DNA of 64,000 nucleotides, taken from assembly GCF_013003915.1 (NCBI RefSeq), contig NZ_JABAIV010000001.1:930001-994000 (forward strand), written 5' to 3'. Shown here in pieces: positions 18,838 to 27,563 of this stretch. Numbering within the stretch: the first letter of the stretch is position 1; every line of letters starts with the position of its first letter. This DNA comes from Telluria aromaticivorans. Lineage in GTDB: Bacteria; Pseudomonadota; Gammaproteobacteria; Burkholderiales; Burkholderiaceae_D. The translations under genes and the position numbers were made by a program. The notes under the pieces are model-generated. The model was not told the DNA's origin. It saw only the letters and a list, made by a program, of their open reading frames with translations, and did no database searches.

Positions 18838-19340
18838 CAGTTCACTCCGGTTTCAATTTTCGAATTTTGTACTGCTGCGGCGGTGGCAGGTCGGTGCAGC
18901 ACCACGACGTTTTGTTCTTTTTGCTTCTGCTGGTCGACCAGGTCTTGCAGCGAGACCGAATCGAGGTAGTCGACCATCTTGGCGTTGAGCGTGGTCCACA
19001 GTTCGTGGGTCATGCAACGGGTGCCGGAAGCAGCGTCGGCGCCATGACAATTTTCCTTGCCGCCACACTGGGTGGCGTCGAGCGGTTCGTCGACCGCGAT
19101 GATGATGTCGGCCACCGTCACCTTCCCGGCCGAGCGGGCCAGGCTGTAGCCGCCGCCCGGGCCACGGATCGATTCGACGATGGCGTGACGGCGCAGCTTG
19201 CCGAACAGCTGCTCCAGGTAGGACAGCGAAATGGCCTGGCGCTGGCTGATGCCCGACAGCGTGACCGGACCATTGCCCTGGCGCAGGGCAAGATCGATCA
19301 TCGCGGTTACAGCAAAACGGCCTTTGGTGGTCAGACGCAT
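18837..19340 (-). CDS. iscR: Fe-S cluster-sensing Rrf2 regulator IscR
   Basis: A 167-residue Rrf2-family repressor: winged helix [69 protein letters not shown], then the ligands CGGKENC...C-MTHELW. The first two cysteines keep the C-x5-C spacing, but ten residues separate the second and third (five in E. coli), so the cluster loop is longer. The ATG at 19340 is the family start; an in-frame ATG 60 bases further upstream is rejected. An IscR-type site lies upstream (19435-19459), as expected for autoregulation. Confidence 0.96.
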   Translation of the reverse strand: MRLTTKGRFAVTAMIDLALRQGNGPVTLSGISQRQAISLSYLEQLFGKLRRHAIVESIRGPGGGYSLARSAGKVTVADIIIAVDEPLDATQCGGKENCHGADAASGTRCMTHELWTTLNAKMVDYLDSVSLQDLVDQQKQKEQNVVVLHRPATAAAVQNSKIETGVN

Positions 19341-19434
19341 CACAACCCCGGTTAATGTTAAAATATTGCCTCTTTCCAACTCATCGGTGCGCTGCAACAA
19401 TCAAACTCTTGTTGGTGCTTGCGGAATAACCTGA

Positions 19435-19459
19435 TTAGTTGAACGATTTAGTCAAGTAT
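19435..19459 (-). promoter_or_regulatory. IscR type 1 binding site / isc promoter
   Basis: Read on the minus strand the 25 bases match the E. coli type 1 consensus ATASYYGACTR-www-YAGTCRRSTAT at 22 of 25 positions: the left half is perfect (ATACTTGACTA), the right half has three mismatches. TTGACT within it can be the -35 box, with GGTTAT (19425-19430) 18 bases downstream as -10. It sits about 95 bp upstream of iscR. Repression of the operon by holo-IscR is inferred. Confidence 0.72.
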
Positions 19460-19499
19460 AGCAAATCCTGCTCCCCTTGTCTTGCAGACCCCCAAAACC

Positions 19500-19533
19500 G
19501 TAGGGTGGGCAAGTCCCTTGCCCACGCGTTCAA
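19500..19533. repeat. GTGGGC palindromic element, copy 6 (single arm A)
   Basis: GTAGGGTGGGC-AAG-TCC-CTT-GCCCACGCGTTCAA, one arm, starting about 40 bp upstream of the IscR site and ending 7 bp from the UDG stop codon. Confidence 0.8.
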
Positions 19534-19539
19534 GCAGCC

Positions 19540-20310
19540 CTAGCGCAGCTGCAACAATTCCATCCTGCCAAACAGCTCCTGCATCTCCCGATTTCGGATA
19601 AACGAGAGGTTGTACGGATGCTCCGACACAATCTGCGGCAAGCCCGCCGTCTCCGGCAATTTCCTCAACTGCTCCGCGATCTTCCCCCACAACACCAGCG
19701 TCGGCGGCTGCGGCCGGCGAGCCAGCGCAGCCAGCACGGTTTGCAAAAACGGCAGCCAGGCGCGCGCGTCGATCGCCGGCGCCACATGCTTGCGAAACAC
19801 CAGCGCGGCGTTCAGCAATAGAAAGCCTTCGCGCGTCAGGTTGTCCTGCAGCTGGGCCAGGGTCTGGATCGAGCCATTGCTGCGCGCGGCGCTGGCCACC
19901 GGGGCCATGGCGCTGCCGCCCGTGTCCTCGACCTGCAGCTGCCCGCTTGCCACCAGCAGCATCTTCATGAAATTCCTCAGCGAGGTGGCGCGGTTGACCG
20001 GCTTGGACAGGCCGGTCTCATTCCATAGCTCGTTCACGGCGCCATCCATGAAGCAGACCCCGGTCGCGCTTTCGGCGCGGGGGTAAGGCCCCTCCCCTAC
20101 CAGCACGTGGCGCACCTTATCGAGCGGCTGGGCGAAGGCGGCGAAGATGCGGCCTCGCGTCGGCAGGTAGTCGTCGACGACCAGCGCCGGCAGGTAGGCG
20201 GGATCGGCGGCGGCAACAGCCTGCAAACCGGCTTCGAGGATGGGGCGCCAGGACGGGTCGGCAAGGCCGAGGGCATCGAGGATCGGGGCGGGGATCGGAT
20301 GGAGTGGCAT
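19540..20310 (-). CDS. Uracil-DNA glycosylase superfamily protein with altered motif A
   Basis: 256 residues in the Ung (family 1) layout: motif A at 72-77, a following GVCFMDG, strand LLLNAAL near 165-170 (compare Ung LLLNTVLTV), WGKIAEQL near 208, and motif B HPYNLS at 231-236 (compare HPSPLS). Motif A reads GEGPYP where Ung has GQDPYH. The water-activating Asp is therefore Gly, and the Gln is Glu as in family 4 (GEAPG). It may be a low-activity or differently specific glycosylase, or a DNA-binding relative. It is transcribed towards the isc promoter region and convergent with nothing. Confidence 0.75.
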   Translation of the reverse strand: MPLHPIPAPILDALGLADPSWRPILEAGLQAVAAADPAYLPALVVDDYLPTRGRIFAAFAQPLDKVRHVLVGEGPYPRAESATGVCFMDGAVNELWNETGLSKPVNRATSLRNFMKMLLVASGQLQVEDTGGSAMAPVASAARSNGSIQTLAQLQDNLTREGFLLLNAALVFRKHVAPAIDARAWLPFLQTVLAALARRPQPPTLVLWGKIAEQLRKLPETAGLPQIVSEHPYNLSFIRNREMQELFGRMELLQLR

Positions 20311-20471
20311 GGCGAAAGGACAGGTGGCGGGGAGGCGGGATTGTAGCGCAGGGCCATGTGCGCATCAGGTTGTCAATTACGTGGCCAATCTAACATCCCA
20401 TTTTGGCGATTCAAGGCATGATGGTCCTGCTGCCCGCCAAGGGCATTTCGACCAACCATCCAGGAGACACC

Positions 20472-20906
20472 ATGCAGACTATTCGTGAAGTAATGACCGC
20501 CGACGTGCAAACGATCTCGCCCCAGGACACCATCCAGCGCGCCGCGCAGCTGATGGACGAACTCAATGTGGGCGCCATCCCCGTGTGCGACGGAAAGAAG
20601 CTCGTGGGGATGATCACCGACCGCGACATCACCGTGCGCTCGACCGCCGTGGGCCAGGCGCCCGGCGAGACCAAGGTGGAAGACTTGATGAGCACCGACG
20701 TCCGCACCTGCTTCAGCAACCAGACGGTGGAAGACGTGCTGGCCACCATGGGCGACGTGCAGATCCGCCGCGTGCCGGTGATCGACCAGGACTCGAAGCA
20801 GCTGGTCGGGATCGTGTCGCTGGGGGATATCGCGACCAAGTCGCGTGGGGATACAGATGGTGCGCTGGATGAGATTTCGTCGCCGTCGGAGCCGGATCGG
20901 TCTTAA
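20472..20906 (+). CDS. Tandem CBS-domain protein
   Basis: 144 residues with two CBS domains (about 1-60: IREVMTADVQTISPQDTIQRAAQLMDELNVGAIPVCDGKKLVGMITDRDITVR; about 70-130: VEDLMSTDVRTCFSNQTVEDVLATMGDVQIRRVPVIDQDSKQLVGIVSLGDIA) forming one Bateman module that probably binds adenine nucleotides. ATG 20472 has AGGAG 6 bases upstream. There is no catalytic domain, so it is probably a free-standing energy sensor of the stress-protein type. Target unknown. Confidence 0.88.
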   Translation: MQTIREVMTADVQTISPQDTIQRAAQLMDELNVGAIPVCDGKKLVGMITDRDITVRSTAVGQAPGETKVEDLMSTDVRTCFSNQTVEDVLATMGDVQIRRVPVIDQDSKQLVGIVSLGDIATKSRGDTDGALDEISSPSEPDRS

Positions 20907-20973
20907 GTTCGCTGTTACAAACGCCTGTACGGCGGGTACTGATTGATGCCGGGTTCCTGGCTGCGGTACGAAC

Positions 20974-21109
20974 TGGGATCCCGGCCTTCGCCGGGATGAC
21001 GGTTTTTAGGCTAACTAGGGGGATGTAATAACGCTATTCATAGCGCCACCCTCAAGACCGTCGAACGCGCCACTGGCGCCTACGATTCCCGGCGAAGGCC
21101 GGGACCCAA
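20974..21109. repeat. Pair of REP-like GGGATCCCGGCCTTCGCCGGG units in opposite orientation
   Basis: Unit 1 (20974-21002) reads TGGGATCCCGGCCTTCGCCGGGATGACGG with a CCCGGC-CTTC-GCCGGG hairpin; unit 2 (21083-21109) is the inverse form. They lie in the 243-bp gap between the convergent CBS and maiA genes, a common site for REP units, where they could block transcription from both sides. A third unit is at 54039-54063. The remainder of the gap shows nothing recognisable. Confidence 0.75.
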
Positions 21110-21149
21110 TTTGACGTTGAAGTAAAAACACGAATACCGCGTAAGGCCC

Positions 21150-21794
21150 CTACTCCGCATCCCCCTGCCTCGACGGATGCGCCGCCTTGAACGCCGGCAG
21201 GTCCACGCACATGCTGTTGATGCGCGCGATCGTCGGGTAGGCTGTCAGGTCGACATTGAAGCGCTGCGCATTGAACACCTGCGGCACCAGGTAGCAATCG
21301 GCGATGGTCGGGCTGTCGCCGTAGCAGAAGCTGCCGGTGCAGGCATTGCGCGCCAGGTGGGCTTCGAGCGAGCGGAAGCCTTCGATGATCCAGTGCCGGT
21401 ACCAGTCGGTCTTGGCTTCCTCGGACTGGCCGAGGTGTTTCACGAGGTAGTTCAGCACGCGCAGGTTATTCAGCGGATGGATGTCGCAGGCGACGATCTG
21501 CGCCAGCTCGCGCACGCGCGCCCGGCCGATCGCGTCCTTCGGCAGCAGCGGCACCAGCGGATAGGTGTCTTCCAGGTATTCCATGATGGCCATCGATTGC
21601 GTCAGCGTGAGCGCGTCGTCCTGGAAGGCCGGCACCAGGCTGCTCGGGTTGACGGCGCGGTATTCGTCCATCAGGTGTTCGCCGCCGCCGCGCACCAGGT
21701 GCACGGGAATGGCATCGTAATCCAGCGCCTTCAGGTTCAGCGCAATGCGCACCCGGTACGCGGCCGAGCTGCGAAAATAGGTATAGAGTTTCAT
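21150..21794 (-). CDS. maiA: Maleylacetoacetate isomerase (zeta-class GST)
   Basis: 214 residues. The start MKLYTYFRSSAAYRVRIALNLK carries the zeta-class SSxxxRVRIAL glutathione-site motif. The C-terminal all-helical GST domain contains DIHPLNNLRVLNYL and CYGDSPTIADCYLVPQVFNA. It isomerises maleylacetoacetate to fumarylacetoacetate with glutathione in tyrosine/homogentisate breakdown. It follows fahA by 11 bp, so the last two steps of the pathway are coexpressed. hmgA is not in the window. Confidence 0.94.
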   Translation of the reverse strand: MKLYTYFRSSAAYRVRIALNLKALDYDAIPVHLVRGGGEHLMDEYRAVNPSSLVPAFQDDALTLTQSMAIMEYLEDTYPLVPLLPKDAIGRARVRELAQIVACDIHPLNNLRVLNYLVKHLGQSEEAKTDWYRHWIIEGFRSLEAHLARNACTGSFCYGDSPTIADCYLVPQVFNAQRFNVDLTAYPTIARINSMCVDLPAFKAAHPSRQGDAE

Positions 21795-21805
21795 GCCCCC
21801 TCCTG

Positions 21806-22825
21806 TCATTTCCGGTGATAGCGAGTCACTTCCTGATCGATGGCGCCGAAGATGCTGGCGCCGCCGGCGTCCACCATCTCGATGCGCACCGTGTCGCCGA
21901 AGCTCAGGAACGGCGTCTGCGGCTTGCCGCCCTCGATGGTTTCGTACATGCGCACCTCGGCCAGGCAGCAGTAGCCGACGCCGCCGTTCTCGATGCTGGA
22001 ACCGTGCAGGCCGCCCTGCTTGTTCGACACCGTGCCCGAGCCGATGATGCTGCCCGCACCCAGTTCGCGGGTCATGGCCGCGTGGGCGACCAGGCGGGCG
22101 AAGCTGAAGGTCATGTCTTCGCCGGCGTTCGGGCGGCCGAACGGCTGATCGTTGAGGGTGACCAGGATCGGCAGGTGCAGCTTGGAATCCACCCAGGCCT
22201 CGCCCAGCTCGTCCGGGGTGACGGCGACCGGCGAGAAGGCGCTGGCGGGTTTCGACTGGTAGAAGCCGAAGCCTTTCGCCAGTTCGTTCGGGATCAGGTT
22301 GCGCAGCGAGACGTCGTTCACCAGCATGACCAGGCGGATCGCGCCGGCGGCTTCTTCGACGCTCGCACCCATCGGCACGTCGCCCGTCACTACCGCCACT
22401 TCGGCCTCGAGGTCGACGCCCCAGTCTTCCGACAGCACGGCAATCGGGTCGCAAGGGCCGACGAAACGGTCCGAGCCGCCCTGGTACATCAGCGGGTCGC
22501 TGTAGAAGGATGCCGGCACCTCGGCATTGCGCGCCTTGCGCACCAGCTCGACGTGGTTGATGTAGGCCGAACCGTCGCACCACTGATAGGCGCGCGGCAG
22601 CGGCGAATGGCATTCTTCCTCGATGAAGGACTCGGCCTTGTCGGCGGTGCCGGCATTCAGGCGCTCGTAGATTTTGCGCAGCTGCGGCTCGGCGTGGTCC
22701 CAGTCGTCCAGCGCCGCCTGCAGCGTATGGGCGATCTTGGGCACGGCCTGGCAGGTGACCAGGTCGCGGCTGACGACGACCAGCGTGCCGTCGCGGCCGC
22801 CCGTCTTGAGTGTGGCGAGTTTCAT
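21806..22825 (-). CDS. fahA: Fumarylacetoacetate hydrolase family protein
   Basis: 339 residues of the FAH fold. It shows YQGGSDRFVGP, the metal-ligand acidic pair in DLEAEVAVVTGDV, NDVSLRNLIPNELAKGFGFYQSKPASAFSPVAVTPDELG, and GSGTVSNKQGG. It hydrolyses fumarylacetoacetate to fumarate and acetoacetate; the pairing with maiA supports this substrate over other FAH-family substrates. The first gene of a two-gene operon divergent from a LysR gene; the 109-bp gap between them holds the AT-rich promoter region. Confidence 0.9.
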   Translation of the reverse strand: MKLATLKTGGRDGTLVVVSRDLVTCQAVPKIAHTLQAALDDWDHAEPQLRKIYERLNAGTADKAESFIEEECHSPLPRAYQWCDGSAYINHVELVRKARNAEVPASFYSDPLMYQGGSDRFVGPCDPIAVLSEDWGVDLEAEVAVVTGDVPMGASVEEAAGAIRLVMLVNDVSLRNLIPNELAKGFGFYQSKPASAFSPVAVTPDELGEAWVDSKLHLPILVTLNDQPFGRPNAGEDMTFSFARLVAHAAMTRELGAGSIIGSGTVSNKQGGLHGSSIENGGVGYCCLAEVRMYETIEGGKPQTPFLSFGDTVRIEMVDAGGASIFGAIDQEVTRYHRK

Positions 22826-22934
22826 TGCGCTTCCTTCAGGGATGATTGCATTTCGCCATTACAATTCAAAACGAACTATCATTCAATCAGTATTTTTCAC
22901 CTGATTTATCAGACTATCTTATGAATGCCGCATC

Positions 22935-23834
22935 ATGAATCCTACCTTGCGCCAGATGCGCGCCTTCGTCGCCCTGGCCAAGACGGGTAACTTTACGCTT
23001 GCCGCGCAAAGCATGCACGTCACGCAGTCCGCGCTGTCGGGTTTGATCAAGGAGCTCGAGCAAACGCTGGAAGCCAAGGTGGTCGACCGCAGCACACGGC
23101 GCATTGTGTTGACCGACATTGGCCGCGAGCTCTATCCGCTGTTCAGCCAAATGATCGACGACCTCGACGGCGCACTGGCCAATGTGGCCGACCACACGCG
23201 CCTGAAAAAAGGCATCGTGCGCATCGCCGCGCCCCAGCTGCTGTCCTGCACCCTGCTGCCCGGGGTGATCGCCGCCTACCGCAAGGCCAATCCCGACATC
23301 GAAGTGCGCCTGGGCGACACCGGGGTGGAAAGCGTGATCGCACGGGTGCTGTCGGGCGAGGCGGACTTTGGCATCGGCCCCGAGCGCGAGCCGGCGCCGC
23401 CGCTCGATGCGCAGGAACTCTTCGAAATGCCTTTCGCTCTGGTGTTCCCGAAGGGGCACGAACTCGAAGCCTCGGCGCGCGTGACCTGGAAGGACGTGAC
23501 GCGTTTCCCCCTGATTTCCCTGCAGGGCCAGTTCACCGAGCGCCTGCTCGACGATGTCCACGCATCCTTGCGCGAGGTCCCGGTCAAGCCTGCCAACGAA
23601 GTGACTTTCATGACCACGGCCCTGGCGATGGCCAGCGCCGGCCTGGGCGTGACGGTCTGCCTGCCGTACGCGCAGCCGCTCGCGGCGCTGTACGGGCTGG
23701 TGATGCGCCCGCTGGAGGAGCCGGTGCTGAGCCGCCGCTTCTTCGTCTACACGCGGCCGGGGCGCTCGCTCTCGCCCGCCTCTGAAAGCTTCATCGCTTT
23801 CCTGCACGGGTTTGTCGGGCAAACGCAGGCTTGA
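22935..23834 (+). CDS. LysR-family transcriptional regulator
   Basis: 299 residues. The N-terminal helix-turn-helix is textbook LysR (PTLRQMRAFVALAKTGNFTLAAQSMHVTQSALSGLIKELEQTLEAKVVDRSTRRIVLTDIGREL), followed by a periplasmic-binding-protein-like effector domain from about residue 92. Divergence from fahA-maiA suggests it controls those genes, probably with a pathway intermediate as inducer, but this is inferred from position only. A five-codon frame (MNAAS) just upstream at 22921 is probably incidental. Confidence 0.88.
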   Translation: MNPTLRQMRAFVALAKTGNFTLAAQSMHVTQSALSGLIKELEQTLEAKVVDRSTRRIVLTDIGRELYPLFSQMIDDLDGALANVADHTRLKKGIVRIAAPQLLSCTLLPGVIAAYRKANPDIEVRLGDTGVESVIARVLSGEADFGIGPEREPAPPLDAQELFEMPFALVFPKGHELEASARVTWKDVTRFPLISLQGQFTERLLDDVHASLREVPVKPANEVTFMTTALAMASAGLGVTVCLPYAQPLAALYGLVMRPLEEPVLSRRFFVYTRPGRSLSPASESFIAFLHGFVGQTQA

Positions 23835-23879
23835 GCCACGCGCTACAATGAACGGCCCCGCTTTCCGCAAACACCAACG

Positions 23880-24455
23880 ATGTCCCTGAACACCATCGAG
23901 ATCAACCGCCGGATGGACCGCTTCGACAGCCACGACAGCGTCTGGCTGTTCGGCTATGGTTCGCTGATCTTCAAGGCCGACTTTCCCTTCATCGAACGGC
24001 GGCCGGCCAGCATCAAGGGCTGGAGCCGGCGTTTCTGGCAGGGCTCGCACGACCACCGCGGCACCGAGGCCGCGCCCGGCCGCGTGGTGACCCTGGTGCC
24101 GGACGAGGGAGCTACCTGCCACGGCATGGCCTACCTCGTCACACCCGAGGAATTCGCCCACCTCGACCACCGCGAAAAGAATGGCTACCTGCGCCTGGCC
24201 ACCGAGATCAGCTTCGACGATGGCGGCGCGCTTGAGGGCATCGTCTACATCGCCACCATTGACAACGCGGCCTTCCTCGGCCCGTCGAGCGAGCGCGAGA
24301 TCGCGCGCCAGATCGCGACGGCGCACGGCCCCAGCGGGCCGAACGTCGACTACCTCTTGGCGCTCGCGCACGCCCTGCGCGCACTCGGCAAGCACGACGC
24401 GCACGTGTTCGACATCGAGCGCCACCTCGGCGAGTTCCACGACCCGCAGCGCTGA
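23880..24455 (+). CDS. Gamma-glutamylcyclotransferase, ChaC-like
   Basis: 191 residues with the BtrG/GGCT fold: the substrate-loop motif VWLFGYGSLIFKADF near residue 20-34, WSRRFWQGSHDHRGTEAAPGRVVTL, and the predicted catalytic Glu in LDHREKNGYLR. ChaC enzymes degrade cytosolic glutathione to 5-oxoproline and Cys-Gly. The name chaC is likely but specificity is not proven. It is convergent with the P450 gene, 3 bp apart, and downstream of the LysR gene on the same strand. Confidence 0.87.
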   Translation: MSLNTIEINRRMDRFDSHDSVWLFGYGSLIFKADFPFIERRPASIKGWSRRFWQGSHDHRGTEAAPGRVVTLVPDEGATCHGMAYLVTPEEFAHLDHREKNGYLRLATEISFDDGGALEGIVYIATIDNAAFLGPSSEREIARQIATAHGPSGPNVDYLLALAHALRALGKHDAHVFDIERHLGEFHDPQR

Positions 24456-24458
24456 TCC

Positions 24459-25883
24459 TTACGCCGCGCTGGACGCGAGCGCGAGGCACAAGGGCGTGCC
24501 CGGCCGCATTGAGATGTTCAGCACCGGTTGCGGCGCCGCCTGCCCAGCGGGAACCGACAGCACGAAACGCTGCAGCAGCATGGCCGCGACCACAGTCATC
24601 TCCATCAGCGCCAGGTGCTGGCCCAGGCAGACGCGCGGGCCGGTCCCGAAGGGCATGAAGGCGCCGCGTGGAATCGCGGGTGCGTCCGCGGCGAAACGCC
24701 CGGGGCGGAAGGCCTGCGGCTCCGGGAACCAGCGCGGGTCCTGGTGCATCAGGAAAACCGGGATCATGAACATCGTGCCCGTCGGGACGGTCCAGCCGCC
24801 AAGCGTAATCTCGCGCGTCGAGCGCCGGCTCATCAGCACCGGCGCGGCCGGATACAGGCGCATGGTCTCGTCCAGGGTTTGGGCCAGATAGCCCAGCGCG
24901 GGCAGGTCCTCGTCGCCGGGTGTCCTTCCCTGCAGCACCGACGCCACTTCCTGGCGCGCCTCCTCCTGCGCCGCCGGGTTAGAAGCCATGCACCAGGCCC
25001 ACCAGGTGAGGCTGGCCGCGGTGGTCTCGTGGCCAGCCAGGAAAGCGGTCATGCATTCGTCGCGCACCGCATCCAGCGGCCAGGCCTGGCCGTCTGCACG
25101 GTGCAGCTCCAGCAGGCGGCTCAGCAGGTCTGCGGGCCAGGCGTCAAGCGGCAAGGCCAGGCGCGACTGCACCTGTCGCTCGACCAAGCCTGTGAGCTGG
25201 GCGCGCACCTTGCGCTTGCGGCGCTTCCACGGCATCCAGTCGGGCCAGCTGGCCGGCCAGAACATCTCGGCATTGCCCTCGACCAGGGCCGCGTGCACGG
25301 CGGCCTCCATGCTGCGCGCCTCATCGCCGATCTCGCTCGAGAACATCATGCGCATGATGACGTCCATCGTCAGCGCAGTCAGGTGGCTCTCGATCGGTAC
25401 GGCTGCGGCGGCTTGCCAGGCTTCCATCGCCTTCCCGGCCGCGGCCGCGATCGTCGGCACGAAGGCCTTGACTGCTTTCGGCGCAAACGCCGGCTGCAGG
25501 GCGTGGCGTTTTGCGGCCCACTGCGGCGCTTCCGCGATCAGGACGCTGTTGCCCTGCAGGTAGGAGAAGATGCCGATGCCCCGTTCCCAACGAATCAAGG
25601 CTTCATGGTGGGTCACCAGCAGCTCGCGCACCAGCTGCGGATCGGCCACGACGAGCTGGTGTTCCGGCCACATGCGCAGGTGCACCAGGTCGCCATAGTC
25701 CTGGCGCCAGCGAGCGAGGGCGGCGGGCAGGTCGCGCGCCATGCGGGCCAGCAGGCTCCAGCCGGTCAGCCCGGATGGCGGCCCGGGCGGCCAGGCGCCG
25801 ACAGGGTGACGGACGGGCGCCGGCGGCTGGCCACCGGCACGGAAAGGACATTGGGCAGGAGATGGCGTGTTCATGGCATCCAT
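24459..25883 (-). CDS. Cytochrome P450
   Basis: 474 residues, soluble bacterial type. All P450 landmarks are visible: I-helix oxygen motif AFLAGHETTAAS, K-helix ExxR in LDETMRLYPAAP, PERF-like region FRPGRFA, and heme loop FGTGPRVCLGQHLALMEM with the Cys ligand. The Pro-rich N-terminus has no membrane anchor. No ferredoxin or reductase gene is adjacent. The length and the AGHETT/FGTGPRVCLGQ style resemble CYP102/CYP4-like hydroxylases rather than CYP101 types. Start at 25883 or 25874. A divergent AraC regulator 78 bp away probably controls it. Substrate unknown. Confidence 0.92.
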   Translation of the reverse strand: MDAMNTPSPAQCPFRAGGQPPAPVRHPVGAWPPGPPSGLTGWSLLARMARDLPAALARWRQDYGDLVHLRMWPEHQLVVADPQLVRELLVTHHEALIRWERGIGIFSYLQGNSVLIAEAPQWAAKRHALQPAFAPKAVKAFVPTIAAAAGKAMEAWQAAAAVPIESHLTALTMDVIMRMMFSSEIGDEARSMEAAVHAALVEGNAEMFWPASWPDWMPWKRRKRKVRAQLTGLVERQVQSRLALPLDAWPADLLSRLLELHRADGQAWPLDAVRDECMTAFLAGHETTAASLTWWAWCMASNPAAQEEARQEVASVLQGRTPGDEDLPALGYLAQTLDETMRLYPAAPVLMSRRSTREITLGGWTVPTGTMFMIPVFLMHQDPRWFPEPQAFRPGRFAADAPAIPRGAFMPFGTGPRVCLGQHLALMEMTVVAAMLLQRFVLSVPAGQAAPQPVLNISMRPGTPLCLALASSAA

Positions 25884-25961
25884 TTTTCACCGCTTCGCCC
25901 GTTGCGTCTTGAATGCAAACGACATCGACAGGCTTCGTGGGCATGCCTATACTTCCAGGCC

Positions 25962-26891
25962 ATGGCCCCCGACTGCGACGCTAGATTGCTGCCCTGCCCC
26001 CACCCGCTGGCGCGCGCGCCGCGCCTATGCACCGAGGGTCGGCCCGCGCACGACCGGCTCTACCTCGCACCGCCTGCATTGCAGGGCGCGATGCTGGTAC
26101 TGGTCAGCCGCGACACGGCGCATCTCACCTTGACCGATGCCCAGCGGCTGTCGCATTTTCCTGCCTCGCCCCTGGTGACGCTGTCCTGGTACCAGGGCCT
26201 CGATGCCGGCCTGGTCGACCCGCAGTGCGGCTGGCGCCCATTCGGCGCGCGCGTGATGATTTCGGGCAGCCAATCGCGCCCGCTGACCACCTGGACGCCG
26301 GCGAGCGGCCGCGGCTACATGGCCTGCTTCCTGCCGGACGTGGCCAAGGCGCTGTTCGGGATCGACCTCGCTGCCGTGCAGGACCGCTTCGTGCCGGCGA
26401 TGGATGTCGTGGATGCGCACTGGCTGCCCTGCTTCGATGCCCTGCTGGATGCCGCTGGCGATGCCGCGGCCATGCGCGTGCTGGAACAACACCTTGGCGA
26501 CCGCTGGCGCAGCGTGCAGGGCCGAAGCTCCAGCCGGCCGACGCTGCGCCAGATCGGGCGGCATTGGGTCGAACACCTGGCCTGGCAAGCCCACGAGTGG
26601 CGCAACATCTACAGCACGCGCCAGGTCGAGCGGCGCATCAAGTCCTTCAGCGGACGCTCGCTGCGCCAGTGGCAGGCGCTGACGCGCACCGAAGGCGCCT
26701 TCTTCGCCGCCCGCGAACGCTATGAAAGCGGCCAGCCCTTCGAATGGGCGACGCTGGCGCTGGACGAGGGCTTTTCCGACCAGGCCCATTTCAGCCGCGT
26801 GACCCGGGAGATCTGCGGCTTTTCGCCGACCGAGTTCGCCGACCGTTTTATCGAGGACGAATCGTTCTGGATTTACCGGCTGTGGGTGTGA
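25962..26891 (+). CDS. AraC-family transcriptional regulator
   Basis: 309 residues from ATG 25962. The C-terminal two-HTH domain is recognisable (RQVERRIKSFSGRSLRQWQALTRTEGAFFAARERYESGQPFEWATLALDEGFSDQAHFSRVTREICGFSPTEF). The N-terminal 200 residues are a divergent sensor domain without a clear cupin motif. It ends with an unusual aromatic tail (ESFWIYRLWV). Divergent from the P450 gene with a 78-bp shared promoter interval, which makes the P450 gene the likely target. Confidence 0.88.
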   Translation: MAPDCDARLLPCPHPLARAPRLCTEGRPAHDRLYLAPPALQGAMLVLVSRDTAHLTLTDAQRLSHFPASPLVTLSWYQGLDAGLVDPQCGWRPFGARVMISGSQSRPLTTWTPASGRGYMACFLPDVAKALFGIDLAAVQDRFVPAMDVVDAHWLPCFDALLDAAGDAAAMRVLEQHLGDRWRSVQGRSSSRPTLRQIGRHWVEHLAWQAHEWRNIYSTRQVERRIKSFSGRSLRQWQALTRTEGAFFAARERYESGQPFEWATLALDEGFSDQAHFSRVTREICGFSPTEFADRFIEDESFWIYRLWV

Positions 26892-27044
26892 AGGCTGCGT
26901 TGTGACGGTTGCGGTTTGACCAGTGATTCCGTCGGGGTGGCGCAGCGAAGTCCGCTAGAATCGTGGACGCGACAGGTTGCCCACCCGCAGCCTGTTCCGA
27001 TAACACGCGCGTGCCAGCCACGCGCCATAACAGGAGAACAGGGA

Positions 27045-27524
27045 ATGTCGAAGAAAATGCTGATGGTGTTGTGTGGATTGATGCTGGCTGCGATGCAGCC
27101 GGTGGCCGCACAGAGCAAGCCTGCCGAAGCGGCGGTGCAGTCGCAATACGATGCCGAGCTGGCCAAGTCGCTTGGCGGCGATGACCAGGGCATGCGCAGC
27201 TATGTGCTCGTGATCCTCAAGACCGGACCGAACAAGGTCACCGACAAGGCCGAGCGCGCGAAGATGTTCGAAGGTCACTTCGCGAACATCAACAAGCTCG
27301 CGGCAGAGAAGAAGCTTGCCGTCGCCGGCCCCCTGGACGGCAAGGAAGGCCGCCGCGGCATCTTCATCCTGGCAACCTCCGACATCCCACAGGCCAAGAC
27401 CTATGTGGATGCCGATCCGGTCATCGTCAGCGGCGAAATGGTGGCCGAATACCACCAGTTCTATAGCTCGGCTGCGTTGATGGGCGTGAACGACACCCAC
27501 AACAAGATCCAGAAGAAGAAATAA
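27045..27524 (+). CDS. Exported YciI-like domain protein
   Basis: 159 residues. AGGAG and GGGA precede ATG 27045, giving a clean signal peptide (MSKKMLMVLCGLMLAAMQPVAAQ). The mature part has the YciI-like ferredoxin fold (MRSYVLVILKTGPN...HFANINKLAAEKKLAVAGPLDGKEGRRGIFILATSDIPQAKTYVDADPVIVSGEMVAEYHQFYSS), with His in the GHFANI strand as in YCII enzymes. A Lys-rich tail follows. Secreted YciI-like proteins of this type are common in proteobacteria and uncharacterised. Confidence 0.85.
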   Translation: MSKKMLMVLCGLMLAAMQPVAAQSKPAEAAVQSQYDAELAKSLGGDDQGMRSYVLVILKTGPNKVTDKAERAKMFEGHFANINKLAAEKKLAVAGPLDGKEGRRGIFILATSDIPQAKTYVDADPVIVSGEMVAEYHQFYSSAALMGVNDTHNKIQKKK

Positions 27525-27563
27525 GAGACCAGCCGGACTACGCTGTTCAGTTTGCATGAAATC

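Noticed and set aside
21795..22613. N-terminal extension of maiA across fahA
   Set aside because: It reads fahA in another frame; the GST start MKLYTYFRSS at 21794 is standard.
24528..25961. Long plus-strand frame running through the P450 gene into the AraC gene
   Set aside because: It is antisense to a complete P450; the real AraC gene starts at 25962.
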